DNA of 64,000 nt from Microbulbifer taiwanensis. Lineage in GTDB: Bacteria; Pseudomonadota; Gammaproteobacteria; Pseudomonadales; Cellvibrionaceae. Below are positions 1 through 8,150 of the stretch, piece after piece. The position numbers and the translations under genes are program-made. Where the stretch lies: positions 1-64,000 of the forward strand of contig NZ_JACZFR010000053.1 in assembly GCF_014904815.1 (NCBI RefSeq), written 5' to 3'. The notes under the pieces were generated by a model. The model was not told the DNA's origin. It did no database searches and saw nothing but the letters and a program-made list of their open reading frames with translations. How positions within the stretch are numbered: position 1 is the stretch's first letter; each line of letters begins with the position of its first letter.

Positions 1-91
1 CATTCCGCATTCCGCATTCCGCATTCCGCATTCCGCATTCCGCATTCCGCATTCCGCATTCCGCATTCCGCATTCCGCATTCCGCATTCCG
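1..91. repeat. Heptamer tandem array (CATTCCG x13)
   Basis: Thirteen perfect head-to-tail copies of the 7-bp unit CATTCCG fill the first 91 bases, so the array probably continues beyond the window edge. It ends 2 bases before the stop codon of the BON-domain lipoprotein gene. The same unit on the other strand (CGGAATG) recurs in the murC-ftsQ spacer. Perfect short-unit arrays like this change length by replication slippage. Confidence 0.95.
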
Positions 92-92
92 G

Positions 93-680
93 TCAGTTGA
101 TATATTCAACCGCCTTGACCACCTTCTGTACCCCGCCGATACCGCGGGTCACATCCGCGGCTCGCTCCGCCTCGGCGCGGGTCAGCAGTCCCATCAGGTA
201 GACAACACCATTCTCAGTCACCACCTTGATACGGCCGCTGTCGATTTCCTTGTTGGCCAGTAGATTGCTTTTCACCTTGGTGGTCAACCAGGTGTCGCTG
301 CTGCTGGCCAGAAAGGACACATTGCCGCGCACCTGTACTTCGTTGTAGACCTGGCGCACATTCTGTACCTGCTGCGCGGTGCGCCCGGCGAGCAGGCGCA
401 GGTCGTTGTCCCCTACCTGGCCGGTCAGCAATACCACGCCGTTGAAGGCGTTGACGTTGAGGTTGGACGCTTTCAGGTCCGGGTGTGCCTTGTTGATATT
501 GACGGTGGTGATGGTCTCGATTTTCTGGTCATCCATATAGGTGCCCAGGGAGCGCTTGCCCGGGTCCTGTTGTATGGGGCCGTCGTGGGTCGCCTCCAGC
601 ACGGTGCTGCAGCCGGCCAGTGCCGTTGACATGGCCAGGGCGATAAAAAAGCGTTTCTTGAGAGTTGGATTATTTTTCAT
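93..680 (-). CDS. dolP: BON-domain outer-membrane lipoprotein (DolP/YraP type)
   Basis: A 195-residue lipoprotein with a basic N-terminus, a hydrophobic stretch and a lipobox (LAGC) near residue 24, so it should be lipidated and sorted to the outer membrane. Two BON domains follow, roughly residues 50-115 and 125-195, with the usual alternation of VNVNAFNGVVLLTG and VVTENGVVYLMG strands. DolP (YraP) maintains outer-membrane integrity in enterobacteria. The position, last in an lpoA-yraN-diaA-dolP run on the minus strand and 17 bp after diaA, matches the conserved gammaproteobacterial order and supports orthology. The start codon is ATG at 680. Confidence 0.88.
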   Translation of the reverse strand: MKNNPTLKKRFFIALAMSTALAGCSTVLEATHDGPIQQDPGKRSLGTYMDDQKIETITTVNINKAHPDLKASNLNVNAFNGVVLLTGQVGDNDLRLLAGRTAQQVQNVRQVYNEVQVRGNVSFLASSSDTWLTTKVKSNLLANKEIDSGRIKVVTENGVVYLMGLLTRAEAERAADVTRGIGGVQKVVKAVEYIN

Positions 681-697
681 GGTTCAGTCCTCGTAAC

Positions 698-1288
698 TCA
701 ATCCTCATATCCGCCGAACAGGCTGCTGTCGATCAGGTCGCATAGGCAGAAAATAGTGAGCAGGTGTACCTGGTGTACCTCAGCTGCGACCTCAGAGGGC
801 ACGCGCAGTTCAATATCGTGGGTATCCAGCAGCGCGGCGCAGTCACCGCCGTCGCCACCGGTCAGTGCCAGTATGCCCATGTCGCGGTCGCGCGCGGCGC
901 GCATGGCCTGTACCAGGTTGGAGTCGCGGCCGTCGTTGCTGACGATCACCAGCAGGTCGCCGGGCTGGCCGAGTGCGCGCACTGGCCGCGCAAAGGATTC
1001 GGCGCGGCCGTGGTTGCGCGCCACAGTGCCGATGGAGATGCCATCGCTGTTCAGCGCAATGGCGGGCAGGCCCGGGCGCTCGCGCTGGAAACCGCCCATC
1101 AGCTTGGCACTGAAGCTTTGCGCCAGGGCGCCGCTGACGCCGTTGCCGCACAGCAGCAGTTTGTTTTCCGCCAGCAGCGTATGCACGATCATCTCGCTGG
1201 CTTCTGCAATCAGCGGCGCCAGCACTTCGCCGGCGTTCATGGTGGCTTCCAGGCTGTGGTGGAATAGGGTTACGACTCGCTGTTCCAT
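698..1288 (-). CDS. diaA: SIS-domain protein, DiaA/GmhA family
   Basis: A 196-residue single SIS-domain protein of the phosphoheptose isomerase/DiaA family. DiaA binds DnaA and promotes timely initiation at oriC; GmhA isomerises sedoheptulose 7-phosphate. Synteny with yraN and dolP favours DiaA. The sugar-phosphate loop, usually CGNGGSAADAQHF, reads CGNGVSGALAQSFSAKL here, and the second loop reads VSNDGRDSN instead of a TSGNS-type motif. The isomerase residues are therefore altered, which fits a non-catalytic DiaA role better than an active isomerase. That functional choice is inference; the fold assignment is firm. Confidence 0.8.
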   Translation of the reverse strand: MEQRVVTLFHHSLEATMNAGEVLAPLIAEASEMIVHTLLAENKLLLCGNGVSGALAQSFSAKLMGGFQRERPGLPAIALNSDGISIGTVARNHGRAESFARPVRALGQPGDLLVIVSNDGRDSNLVQAMRAARDRDMGILALTGGDGGDCAALLDTHDIELRVPSEVAAEVHQVHLLTIFCLCDLIDSSLFGGYED

Positions 1289-1343
1289 TTTTTCCTTATC
1301 GGGCGCACTCGGAGTTCACCCTGCAAATATTTCGAATTCGGGA

Positions 1344-1718
1344 TCAGGTCCCGAAGGCGTCTTTGAGCCACTGGATATTCTGTGTATCGCCCTCGGCCGC
1401 CCCGTCTATTGCAAAGACATCGAAACGACAGGGGCAGTCCAGCCTGTATTGCTGCAAATAACTCTGCGCGGTGGCCAGCAGTTTCTGTTGTTTGCGCGCA
1501 TCGACACTGGCGCCGGCGGAGCCGAAGCGGCTGCTGCGGCGGTAGCGCACCTCGACGAATACCAGGGTGTCGCCGTCGCGCGCTATCAGGTCTATCTCGC
1601 CGCGGCGGCTGCGGTAATTGCGCGTTAACAGTGTCAGTCCGGCGTCCCGCAGGTGACGCGCCGCGACCTCCTCCATCTGCGCGCCGACACTGTCGGCGGG
1701 CGGCTTAAAAGGTTTCAC
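1344..1718 (-). CDS. yraN: YraN family (UPF0102) nuclease-fold protein
   Basis: A 124-residue protein with the family core: an N-terminal helix (GAQMEEVAARHL), then RNYRSRRGEIDLIARDGDTLVFVEVRYR, a restriction-endonuclease-like fold with Glu/Asp metal ligands. The biochemical role of the family is not settled. Its first codons overlap the end of lpoA by 14 bp, which suggests translational coupling within one minus-strand operon. Length and context match the usual gammaproteobacterial yraN. Confidence 0.9.
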   Translation of the reverse strand: MKPFKPPADSVGAQMEEVAARHLRDAGLTLLTRNYRSRRGEIDLIARDGDTLVFVEVRYRRSSRFGSAGASVDARKQQKLLATAQSYLQQYRLDCPCRFDVFAIDGAAEGDTQNIQWLKDAFGT

Positions 1719-3627
1719 TGTTCCCGGTCAGTTCCACGCCCCCTGCCTGGGGCAGGACTGGCTCGACGACAGTGGTGACCGGCACCGGCGCGCCCTTGTC
1801 GATGCGCGCCCACATCTGCTCGCGCACTATGCGGCCGTCGGCGGTCAGGCTCAGGGCGCCAGTCAGGCCGTGCACCCGCTGCCCCGGAAACTGGCGCAGC
1901 ATCGGGATGCGCGGATAGAGGCGGAAGGCGTCAGCGCCCAGGGCGTAGAGGCGCGCAAAGGCCGGCGCCGGGGAGGCCTGCTTCTCGATGCTGCGCTTGG
2001 TCTGGTTGTCGCGCTCGAACAGCCAGGGCAGCGCAGTAAAGCGGATACCATTGATATCCCGGTCGCGCTGCGGATTGATATTGCCGTCGAACACCTGCGA
2101 GGTGGCGTAGACGGGCAGGTCGCCGGCGTAGAAGAAGGTCAGCATCGGGTTGATCTGGCGCGCCTGCTGCGGCTGTGCCGTCAGGAAGATCATGTCCACG
2201 TCGCCGCGGCGGCGCGGGGTGAATTCCAGCGGTGCCGCCAGCCTGCGGCGCAGCGCAGCCTCGCGCGCTTTGCTGTCCGGGATCAGCAGCGCGTCGCTGA
2301 CCAGCTGGGAGAAGTTGCTGCCGTTGCGGTAATTCCTGCTGATACTGACGGTGCCACCCAGGCGCTGCCACTCCTCCTGGAATGCCTCGGCGCCGCGTTG
2401 TCCCCAGCTGGCCTCGGCGGCGAGGATCATCGCCTGGCGGTGGCCCTGGCGATAGGCGTGTTGAGCCACCTGGCGGGCCTCGTCTTCAATCGCGAGACCG
2501 AATTGCACCAGGTCATCGGTCAGGCGTCCCTCGTCGCCATAGTTCAGGGCCAGGGTCGGCACCGGCAGCTTTTCGGTGGCCAGCAGGTTGGCCACCTTGC
2601 GCTTGTCCAGCGGGCCGACGATGGCCTGGGCACCGGCGTCGACCGCCGCCTGGTAGATTTCTTCAAACGGCTGTTCGGTGCCGGTGTCGAAGATCTCTAT
2701 CTGCGGGGTGGGGGCGCCAGCTGTCAGGGCCGTGTAGTGGGCGGCCATAAAGCCGTCGCGGATGGCGCGGCCGGCGCTGCCCAGTGGGCCGGACAGCGGC
2801 AGCAGCAGCGCTATGCGATCGGCGCGCTGGGAGGCGAGTTGTTCCAGCAGCCGCAGCGCCTGCGGCGGGTGGCTGCTGGCGCTGTGGCCCGGCCACTGCT
2901 GGCGCCAGCGGCTCAGGGCGGTGAGTTGGGAGCTGATATCTGTCTGGGTGTCGCGGCCGAGCAGGGCCAGCTGGTACCATCCGCGCATCTGCGGGTCGCT
3001 GCTCTCGTCTGCGCGCAGCTGCAGTTCGCTGGAGGGCAGCTGGGTCAGCAGCTGCCAGAAGCCGTCGTTGTTGTCGGCAATGGCCTCGTCGCTGCGCGCC
3101 AGCGCGGCGATCTGGCGGCGCTCGGCGATGGCGCTGTCCAGGTCGCCCAGCAGGCCCCAGAGGTCGGCGCGCAGGTCGCGCAGGGGCAGAGCGGTAGCCT
3201 GTGGCAGTTGCGTCCACACCTGGTCGAGGCGCGGGGCCGCAACCAGGTCCAGGGCGCGGAAGAACTCGTCCTCGGCGGCCAGCAGGCCACCGTATACCCG
3301 GGCGTACTGGGCGTAGAGGGGATCGTCCAGCTGTTCCGGGGCAATATTGACCACGGCCTCTTTTGCGGTCTCTTTGTCTCCCAGCTCGTATAGAATGGCC
3401 GCCGCCTGCAGGCGCTGCCTGTCCCGCTCCGGCGCCGGCAGTGTCTCGGCGCTGTGCAGCAGCTGTACGGCGGCGCTGCGGTTGGCGGAAGCGCCTGAGT
3501 CCACCGGCAGCTGCGCGCCCGGCCTGGGGGCCTGCGTCTGGCAGGCGGCCAGGGCCAGGGCCAGCGCGCTGGCGGCGATCCTGGCGGTAATCTTGGAGAC
3601 TGGATGGGATGCGCCGGGGGCGGTCAT
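1705..3627 (-). CDS. lpoA: Penicillin-binding protein activator LpoA
   Basis: An outer-membrane lipoprotein of about 640 residues with a lipobox ending in AAC near residue 29. It has an N-terminal TPR-like helical half and a C-terminal periplasmic-binding-like half (RIALLLPLSGPLGSAGRAIRDG begins it). LpoA reaches through the periplasm to stimulate PBP1A. I prefer the ATG at 3627, preceded by GAGAAG, over an in-frame TTG at 3642. It overlaps yraN and lies back to back with rsmI, the normal arrangement, sharing a short divergent promoter region of about 34 bp. Confidence 0.92.
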   Translation of the reverse strand: MTAPGASHPVSKITARIAASALALALAACQTQAPRPGAQLPVDSGASANRSAAVQLLHSAETLPAPERDRQRLQAAAILYELGDKETAKEAVVNIAPEQLDDPLYAQYARVYGGLLAAEDEFFRALDLVAAPRLDQVWTQLPQATALPLRDLRADLWGLLGDLDSAIAERRQIAALARSDEAIADNNDGFWQLLTQLPSSELQLRADESSDPQMRGWYQLALLGRDTQTDISSQLTALSRWRQQWPGHSASSHPPQALRLLEQLASQRADRIALLLPLSGPLGSAGRAIRDGFMAAHYTALTAGAPTPQIEIFDTGTEQPFEEIYQAAVDAGAQAIVGPLDKRKVANLLATEKLPVPTLALNYGDEGRLTDDLVQFGLAIEDEARQVAQHAYRQGHRQAMILAAEASWGQRGAEAFQEEWQRLGGTVSISRNYRNGSNFSQLVSDALLIPDSKAREAALRRRLAAPLEFTPRRRGDVDMIFLTAQPQQARQINPMLTFFYAGDLPVYATSQVFDGNINPQRDRDINGIRFTALPWLFERDNQTKRSIEKQASPAPAFARLYALGADAFRLYPRIPMLRQFPGQRVHGLTGALSLTADGRIVREQMWARIDKGAPVPVTTVVEPVLPQAGGVELTGNSETF

Positions 3628-3661
3628 ATTCTTCTCACGCAATACTTATCTGGAGTGAATT

Positions 3662-4504
3662 ATGGGGCCGGATCAGGCGCTGCTTTATATCGTCGCCACG
3701 CCGATTGGTAATCTGGCGGATATGGTACCGCGAGCCGTCGAAGTTCTACAATGCGCCGATCTGGTTGCGGCAGAGGACACACGTCACAGTCAGAGGCTTT
3801 TCTCCCATTTCAATATCGATACGCCGCTGATGGCGTACCACGATCACTCGGATGACAAGCGCACCGGGCAGATACTGCAGCGGCTGGAGCAGGGGCAGAC
3901 GGTCGCGCTCATCTCGGATGCGGGCACGCCGCTGATTTCCGATCCCGGCTACCGGCTGGTGCGCGAGGCGCGCGAGCGCGGCTTCCGTGTGGTGCCGATT
4001 CCCGGCCCCTGCGCCTTTGTCGCCGCGCTGAGTGCCGCCGGCCTGCCCAGCGACCGTTTCAGCTTCGAGGGTTTCCTGCCGGCCAAGCCGGGCCAGAGAG
4101 AGAGGGCCCTGCGAGAACTGGCGGGCGATACCCGCACCCTGGTGTTCTACGAGGCCCCGCACCGGGTGGCGGACACCCTGGATGCGATGGGGTTGGTGTT
4201 TGGCGGCGAGCGCGAGGCGGTGATCGCCCGAGAGGTTTCCAAGGCCTTCGAGACCTTTCACCTGGCACCGTTGAAGGAGCTGGCGGAATGGGTGCGGGCG
4301 GACAGCAATCAGCAGCGCGGCGAGATAGTGCTGCTGGTGCGCGGCGCCGAGCGCCGGCGCGACTCGGAGCTGAATCCAGAGGCCGAGCGGATCATGAAAC
4401 TGTTGCTGGCGGAGCTGCCGCCGAAGAGGGCGGCGGCGCTGGCGGCGGAGATCACCGGCGTAAACAAGAAGGCGCTGTATAACTGGAGCCTGGAACAGAA
4501 GTGA
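3662..4504 (+). CDS. rsmI: 16S rRNA 2'-O-methyltransferase RsmI
   Basis: A 280-residue tetrapyrrole-methylase-fold enzyme that 2'-O-methylates C1402 of 16S rRNA with SAM. Visible family motifs are LYIVATPIGNLADM at the N-terminus, LVAAEDTRHS, ISDAGTPLISDPGY (SAM site) and the PGP loop followed by ALSAAGLPSDRF. Its partner RsmH, which methylates N4 of the same nucleotide, is encoded about 13.5 kb downstream at the head of the dcw cluster. In relatives rsmI lies close to rnpB and mraZ; here a catabolic block separates them. Confidence 0.96.
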   Translation: MGPDQALLYIVATPIGNLADMVPRAVEVLQCADLVAAEDTRHSQRLFSHFNIDTPLMAYHDHSDDKRTGQILQRLEQGQTVALISDAGTPLISDPGYRLVREARERGFRVVPIPGPCAFVAALSAAGLPSDRFSFEGFLPAKPGQRERALRELAGDTRTLVFYEAPHRVADTLDAMGLVFGGEREAVIAREVSKAFETFHLAPLKELAEWVRADSNQQRGEIVLLVRGAERRRDSELNPEAERIMKLLLAELPPKRAAALAAEITGVNKKALYNWSLEQK

Positions 4505-4506
4505 CA

Positions 4507-4530
4507 GGCCGGGCGCACTGCCGCCCGGCC
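4507..4530. terminator. Hairpin between convergent rsmI and deiminase-like gene
   Basis: A 9-bp GC-rich perfect stem (GGCCGGGCG paired with CGCCCGGCC, 6-nt loop) lies just after the rsmI stop and 9 bp before the stop of the convergent gene. No T tract follows on either side, so it may slow or end transcription only weakly. Confidence 0.4.
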
Positions 4531-4538
4531 GGCAGCCG

Positions 4539-5450
4539 TTAAACCGCCTGTCTGGCCAGCGGCTGGCACATGCAGTGCACGCCGCCGCCGCCGGCGGTGA
4601 TCATGGAGATGTCCGGATCTATCACCTTGAGGCCCTGCGCCAGGCACTTCTGTTTCAGTTCGGTGTTGTCCGAGGGCAGCATCACCCGCTCGTCGCCCAG
4701 TGCAACCACATTGACTCCCAGTTCCATCACCTGCGGGTAGGAGATATCGATAATCTCGAAGTTGCGGGATTTGAACCACTGCATCAGTTCCGGTTCGACC
4801 GCGTCCACGCACACCGCCACCAGCTTTTCTGCCAGTGCCGCCACCAGTACGTCCAGGTGCAGGAAATAAGGGTCGAACTGGTAGCCCTTCACCTCCCAGC
4901 CCTCGGCCTCTATCCACTGCTTCATCTGCGCGAAGCCCTGGGGTGAGGTGCGTTCGCCGGAGTAGCCGCACAGGATCACGCCCGGCTCCAGCACCATAAA
5001 GTCGCCGCCTTCGAGGCTGCCGGCGGTGATGACGTCGTAGATGGGGATATCCAGTGCGCGGTAGGTTTTCAGCACGTCGAGCCATTCGCCGCGGCGCCAG
5101 GGGCTGTACATTTGGGTCACTATCGGTCCCCAGGGGGTCATCACGCTGGAGTCGCGGGCGTAGAGCTGGTAGGGCAGATTCTCGTCTGCCGGCAGCAGGT
5201 GGGTGGTGACGCCGGCCTCGCGATAGGCGTCGAGCATCTCGCTGTGCTGGCGGCGGGCCACATCGAAGTCGAACTGGCGCCCCAGGCGCAGGGAGCGGCG
5301 CGCGGCGGCGTTGCCTGTCTGCCAGGTGTAGTGATCGATGGGACCCACCAGCAGGTCGGTGAGCACGCCGTACTCGGAATCGATACCCCAGCGCTGCAGG
5401 GCCGGGGTGTTGCCGCCGTCTTTGCGGTGTTTGAAAGTGAATTTGCTCAT
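4539..5450 (-). CDS. Arginine deiminase/DDAH-like guanidino-modifying enzyme
   Basis: A 303-residue enzyme of the guanidine-modifying (pentein) superfamily. Landmarks are LLPADENLPYQLYARDSSV, SLEGGDFMVLEPGVILCGYSGERT (the acidic guanidinium-binding strand and G-x-SxRT-like loop), a histidine in FLHLDV, and the C-terminal GGGGVHCMCQPLAR with the nucleophilic Cys. All parts of the Cys-His-acid set are present, so it is probably active. Family members hydrolyse arginine, methylarginines or other guanidino compounds to ureido products, or transfer amidino groups; the substrate cannot be read from sequence. The neighbour on the same strand encodes an N-carbamoyl hydrolase, which would act on a ureido product. 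Confidence 0.8.
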   Translation of the reverse strand: MSKFTFKHRKDGGNTPALQRWGIDSEYGVLTDLLVGPIDHYTWQTGNAAARRSLRLGRQFDFDVARRQHSEMLDAYREAGVTTHLLPADENLPYQLYARDSSVMTPWGPIVTQMYSPWRRGEWLDVLKTYRALDIPIYDVITAGSLEGGDFMVLEPGVILCGYSGERTSPQGFAQMKQWIEAEGWEVKGYQFDPYFLHLDVLVAALAEKLVAVCVDAVEPELMQWFKSRNFEIIDISYPQVMELGVNVVALGDERVMLPSDNTELKQKCLAQGLKVIDPDISMITAGGGGVHCMCQPLARQAV

Positions 5451-5517
5451 GGTGCTTCTCGAATTTTAATTCTGGAAATTGAGTTGGGTGATCCGGGCTC
5501 CGAGTCGGGTCCCGGGC

Positions 5518-5629
5518 GCCCCTGCTGTGGGGATCTGGTTGCGGGACACGCCGTGAATACATCCCTGTAGGCTTGTCGGCGAGGTCCCTCTCGCCAACAG
5601 TCCCGCAACCAGATCCCCACATCAGGGGC
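5518..5629. repeat. Inverted-repeat element between two catabolic genes
   Basis: Two 30-base arms (5518-5547 and 5600-5629) are inverted copies with a single mismatch and enclose 52 bases. The arms run from GCCCCTG to GCGGGAC. The element lies in the 217-bp gap between the M20 hydrolase and the deiminase-like gene. No T tract marks it as a simple terminator, and its size and form resemble a small MITE. No second copy is visible in the window. Confidence 0.75.
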
Positions 5630-5667
5630 TTCGCGTCTCAGTTCTATCTAAACAACAACCTCTGTAA

Positions 5668-6912
5668 TCAGGTGCTTGCGGCCATCTTCAGCATCGCGTG
5701 CAACAGCACATTGGCCCCGGCCTCCAGGTCCGCCGGCTCGGCGTTCTCCGCCTCGTTGTGGGACAGGCCCTTCTCGCAGGGCACGAAGATCATGCTGGTC
5801 GGGGCCACGCGGGAGATATACACGGAGTCGTGGCCGGCGCCGGAGAACATCTCCATATTGCTGTAGCCGAGCTCCGCCACCGATTCGCGCACCGCGGCCA
5901 CGCACTGGGGCGCGAAGGCCACCGCCGGCGAGCGCCACTCGTCGCGGATTGAGTGTTCCAGCCGCGCCTCGTCGGCGGCGGCCGCGGCGATTTCGCGGAA
6001 GCTGCGGTCCATGGCGTCCAGCACCGGCTGCTCCGGGTGACGCAGGTCCACCGCCAGGGTCAGGGACTCGGGCACGGTGTTGCGGCTGCCCGGCTCGACG
6101 CGGATATCGCCGAAGGTGACCCGCGCCCAGGGACCGTGGCTTTCCGCCAGGCGGTAGAGCTGCTCGAGAATGCGGTGCAGTCCCATAAAGGGATCGCGGC
6201 GGCCGGTCATCGGGCTGGGGCCGGCGTGGCAGGGTTGGCCGGTCAGGGTCAGGTCGTACCAGTGCATGCCCTGTACACCATTGAGCACGCCTATCTGCTT
6301 CTGCTCCTGCTCCAGGATGGGGCCCTGCTCGATATGCACCTCGAAGGCGGCAGTCAGCGGCCGCGCCCTGGCCGGCGTCTCGCCGCGGTAGCCGATGCGC
6401 GCCAGTTCGTCGCCGAATTTACGCCCGTCCTTGTCCTCGCGGCTGTAGGCGTAGTCCAGTTCGAATTCGCCGCTCCAGACGCCGGAGCCGATCATGGCCG
6501 GGGAGAAGCGCGCGCCCTCCTCGTTGGTCCACACCGCGACTTCCAGGGGGGCTTCGGTCTCTACGCCGGCGTCGTTGAGGCTGCGCAGCACTTCCAGGCC
6601 GGCCAGTACGCCGTAGACACCATCGAACTTGCCGCCGGTGGGCTGGGTGTCCAGGTGGGAGCCGGTCAGTACCGGCGGCAGGTCCGGGTTGCGGCCCGGG
6701 CGACGGGCGAAGATATTGCCCATGGCGTCCACGTCAATGCTGCAGCCGGCCTCGCGGCACCAGCGCACAAAGAGATCGCGGCCATCCCTGTCCAGGTCGG
6801 TCAGCGCCTGGCGGTTGCAGCCGCCCCTGTCGGTGGCGCCAATGGTGGCCATCTCCATCAGCGAGTCCCAGAGTCGCTGGCCATTCACACTTAAGTTGCT
6901 GCTGGCGGTCAT
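5668..6912 (-). CDS. M20-family N-carbamoyl-amino acid hydrolase
   Basis: A 414-residue zinc amidohydrolase of the AllC/HyuC/beta-ureidopropionase group. Metal and substrate motifs are clear: GSHLDTQPTGGKFDGVYG (His/Asp ligands), VWTNEEGARF (Glu-Glu pair), HIEQGPILE (His), HAGPSPMTGRRDP in the dimerisation domain, and MEMFSGAGHDS plus GLSHNEAE at the C-terminus. Such enzymes split N-carbamoyl compounds to the amine, CO2 and ammonia. Lying upstream of a deiminase-like gene on the same strand, it could remove the carbamoyl group that deimination creates. It is divergent from a LysR gene. The exact substrate is unknown. Confidence 0.88.
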   Translation of the reverse strand: MTASSNLSVNGQRLWDSLMEMATIGATDRGGCNRQALTDLDRDGRDLFVRWCREAGCSIDVDAMGNIFARRPGRNPDLPPVLTGSHLDTQPTGGKFDGVYGVLAGLEVLRSLNDAGVETEAPLEVAVWTNEEGARFSPAMIGSGVWSGEFELDYAYSREDKDGRKFGDELARIGYRGETPARARPLTAAFEVHIEQGPILEQEQKQIGVLNGVQGMHWYDLTLTGQPCHAGPSPMTGRRDPFMGLHRILEQLYRLAESHGPWARVTFGDIRVEPGSRNTVPESLTLAVDLRHPEQPVLDAMDRSFREIAAAAADEARLEHSIRDEWRSPAVAFAPQCVAAVRESVAELGYSNMEMFSGAGHDSVYISRVAPTSMIFVPCEKGLSHNEAENAEPADLEAGANVLLHAMLKMAAST

Positions 6913-6973
6913 CAGTCTGGCTCCGTTTGTTATTGGGGATTTGGGATCAGTCTATGGTTTGATTTCATATAGA

Positions 6974-6990
6974 CAATTAACTTTTAATTG
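6974..6990. promoter_or_regulatory. Palindrome in the divergent LysR/M20 promoter region
   Basis: CAATTAACTTTTAATTG is a perfect 7-bp inverted repeat with a 3-bp centre and fits the T-N11-A pattern of LysR-type binding sites. It lies in the 118-bp gap between the M20 hydrolase start and the divergent LysR gene start, where an autoregulating LysR protein would normally bind. The assignment rests on position and symmetry only. Confidence 0.55.
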
Positions 6991-7030
6991 CCGATCTGGT
7001 GCCTTTTAGATACCAAATGGTGATTGCTCC

Positions 7031-7999
7031 ATGGCCGCACAACTCCGAAACCTGTCCCTGACCTCCCTGCGCAGCTTCTATGCGGTGGGGCGCCACTGCC
7101 ACCTGCGCCGCGCGGCGGAGGAGCTGCATGTGTCGCACCCGGCGCTGAGCCGCCAGATCCGCGAGCTGGAGGGGCGCCTGGGCACACCCCTGTTTGAGCG
7201 CAGTGGCAACCGCCTGGCGCTGACCGCCGCCGGCCGCCGCCTGCACCGGGTGGTGAGCAGCGCCTTCGCGCAGTTGGAGAAGGGGCTTTTATACCTGGAT
7301 CCGCAGAGCCTCAGCGGCGAGGTGGTCATTGCCACCACCGCCACCATTTCCATGAGCTGGATGCTGAGGCTGCTGCGGGAGCTGCAGGCCAGGTATCCGG
7401 AGATACGCCTGCGCCTGACCACCATAGAGCCGCGGGCGCGGCGCCTGCACAGCGATATCGATATCGCCATCTGCCTCGGGGAGCCGGAGGCGCCGGAGCT
7501 GCGGGTCACGGCGCTCTATGAGGAGCACTACCTGCCGGTATGCAGCCCGCAGCTGCTGCAGTCGCGCCGGGTCGGTCGGCCGCGGGACCTGCTGCAGCTG
7601 CCGCTGCTGCACGACCGCCAGCAGCAGTGGCCCAGCTGGTTTGCCGGCCAGGGGGTGGAGTACGCCCCGGGCGCCGGGGAGATGCGGTTCGACTACGCCT
7701 ACCAGGCCATAGAGGCGGCGCGGCTGGGGATGGGGCTGGCGCTGGCGGACCGGCTGGAGGTGAACGAGGACCTGGCGGAGGGGCGCCTGGTGACTGTGAT
7801 CGAGCGGCCCTTCACCATCGGCCAGTCGCTCTACCTGGCCTGCGCCCGCGGTCCACAACTCAACGCGCGCAGTCGGCTGGTGATCGGCCTGGTTCTCGAG
7901 TGGCTGCGCAGCCGCGGCGCGCCGCTGGAAGCGGCAGCCAGACAATTGCAGCTCGAATTTGCCGCCTCCGCCGGGGAGGGGCGACAGGGCATCACCTGA
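7031..7999 (+). CDS. LysR-family transcriptional regulator (GcvA-like)
   Basis: A 322-residue LysR-type regulator. The N-terminal winged helix-turn-helix (LTSLRSFYAVGRHCHLRRAAEELHVSHPALSRQIRELE, about residues 9-48) is of the GcvA/AmpR type, followed by a linker helix and the effector-binding domain from about residue 95 (GEVVIATTATISMSWMLRLL). It is divergent from the M20 hydrolase gene and 151 bp ahead of the aldehyde dehydrogenase start, so it could control both arms of the catabolic locus. The effector is unknown. Confidence 0.93.
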   Translation: MAAQLRNLSLTSLRSFYAVGRHCHLRRAAEELHVSHPALSRQIRELEGRLGTPLFERSGNRLALTAAGRRLHRVVSSAFAQLEKGLLYLDPQSLSGEVVIATTATISMSWMLRLLRELQARYPEIRLRLTTIEPRARRLHSDIDIAICLGEPEAPELRVTALYEEHYLPVCSPQLLQSRRVGRPRDLLQLPLLHDRQQQWPSWFAGQGVEYAPGAGEMRFDYAYQAIEAARLGMGLALADRLEVNEDLAEGRLVTVIERPFTIGQSLYLACARGPQLNARSRLVIGLVLEWLRSRGAPLEAAARQLQLEFAASAGEGRQGIT

Positions 8000-8008
8000 A
8001 GAGGTGAT
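7991..8008. promoter_or_regulatory. Inverted repeat ATCACCT-N4-AGGTGAT
   Basis: A perfect 7-bp inverted repeat straddling the LysR stop codon and upstream of the aldehyde dehydrogenase gene. The half site AGGTGATAG recurs in the palindrome at 11163-11176 ahead of the TonB receptor gene, so both could be sites for one regulator of this locus. It could equally be a weak terminator hairpin for the LysR gene, though no T run follows. Confidence 0.35.
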
Positions 8009-8150
8009 AGTGACCCGCTGCCCAATCGAGCATACTGAATAAAAATTCGGGTTTGATTAAAATTTGATCTTCCTGTTCAATGTTTGACTGTTTGGTCTTG
8101 AGCGAGAAATCTTGAACACGAAGTCTGAGGGCATGGGGTCCGGAGTCAGG

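Noticed and set aside
5112-5638. Repeat arms at 5518-5629 considered as a rho-independent terminator
   Set aside because: The stem is long enough, but the loop is 52 bases and no T tract follows on either strand.
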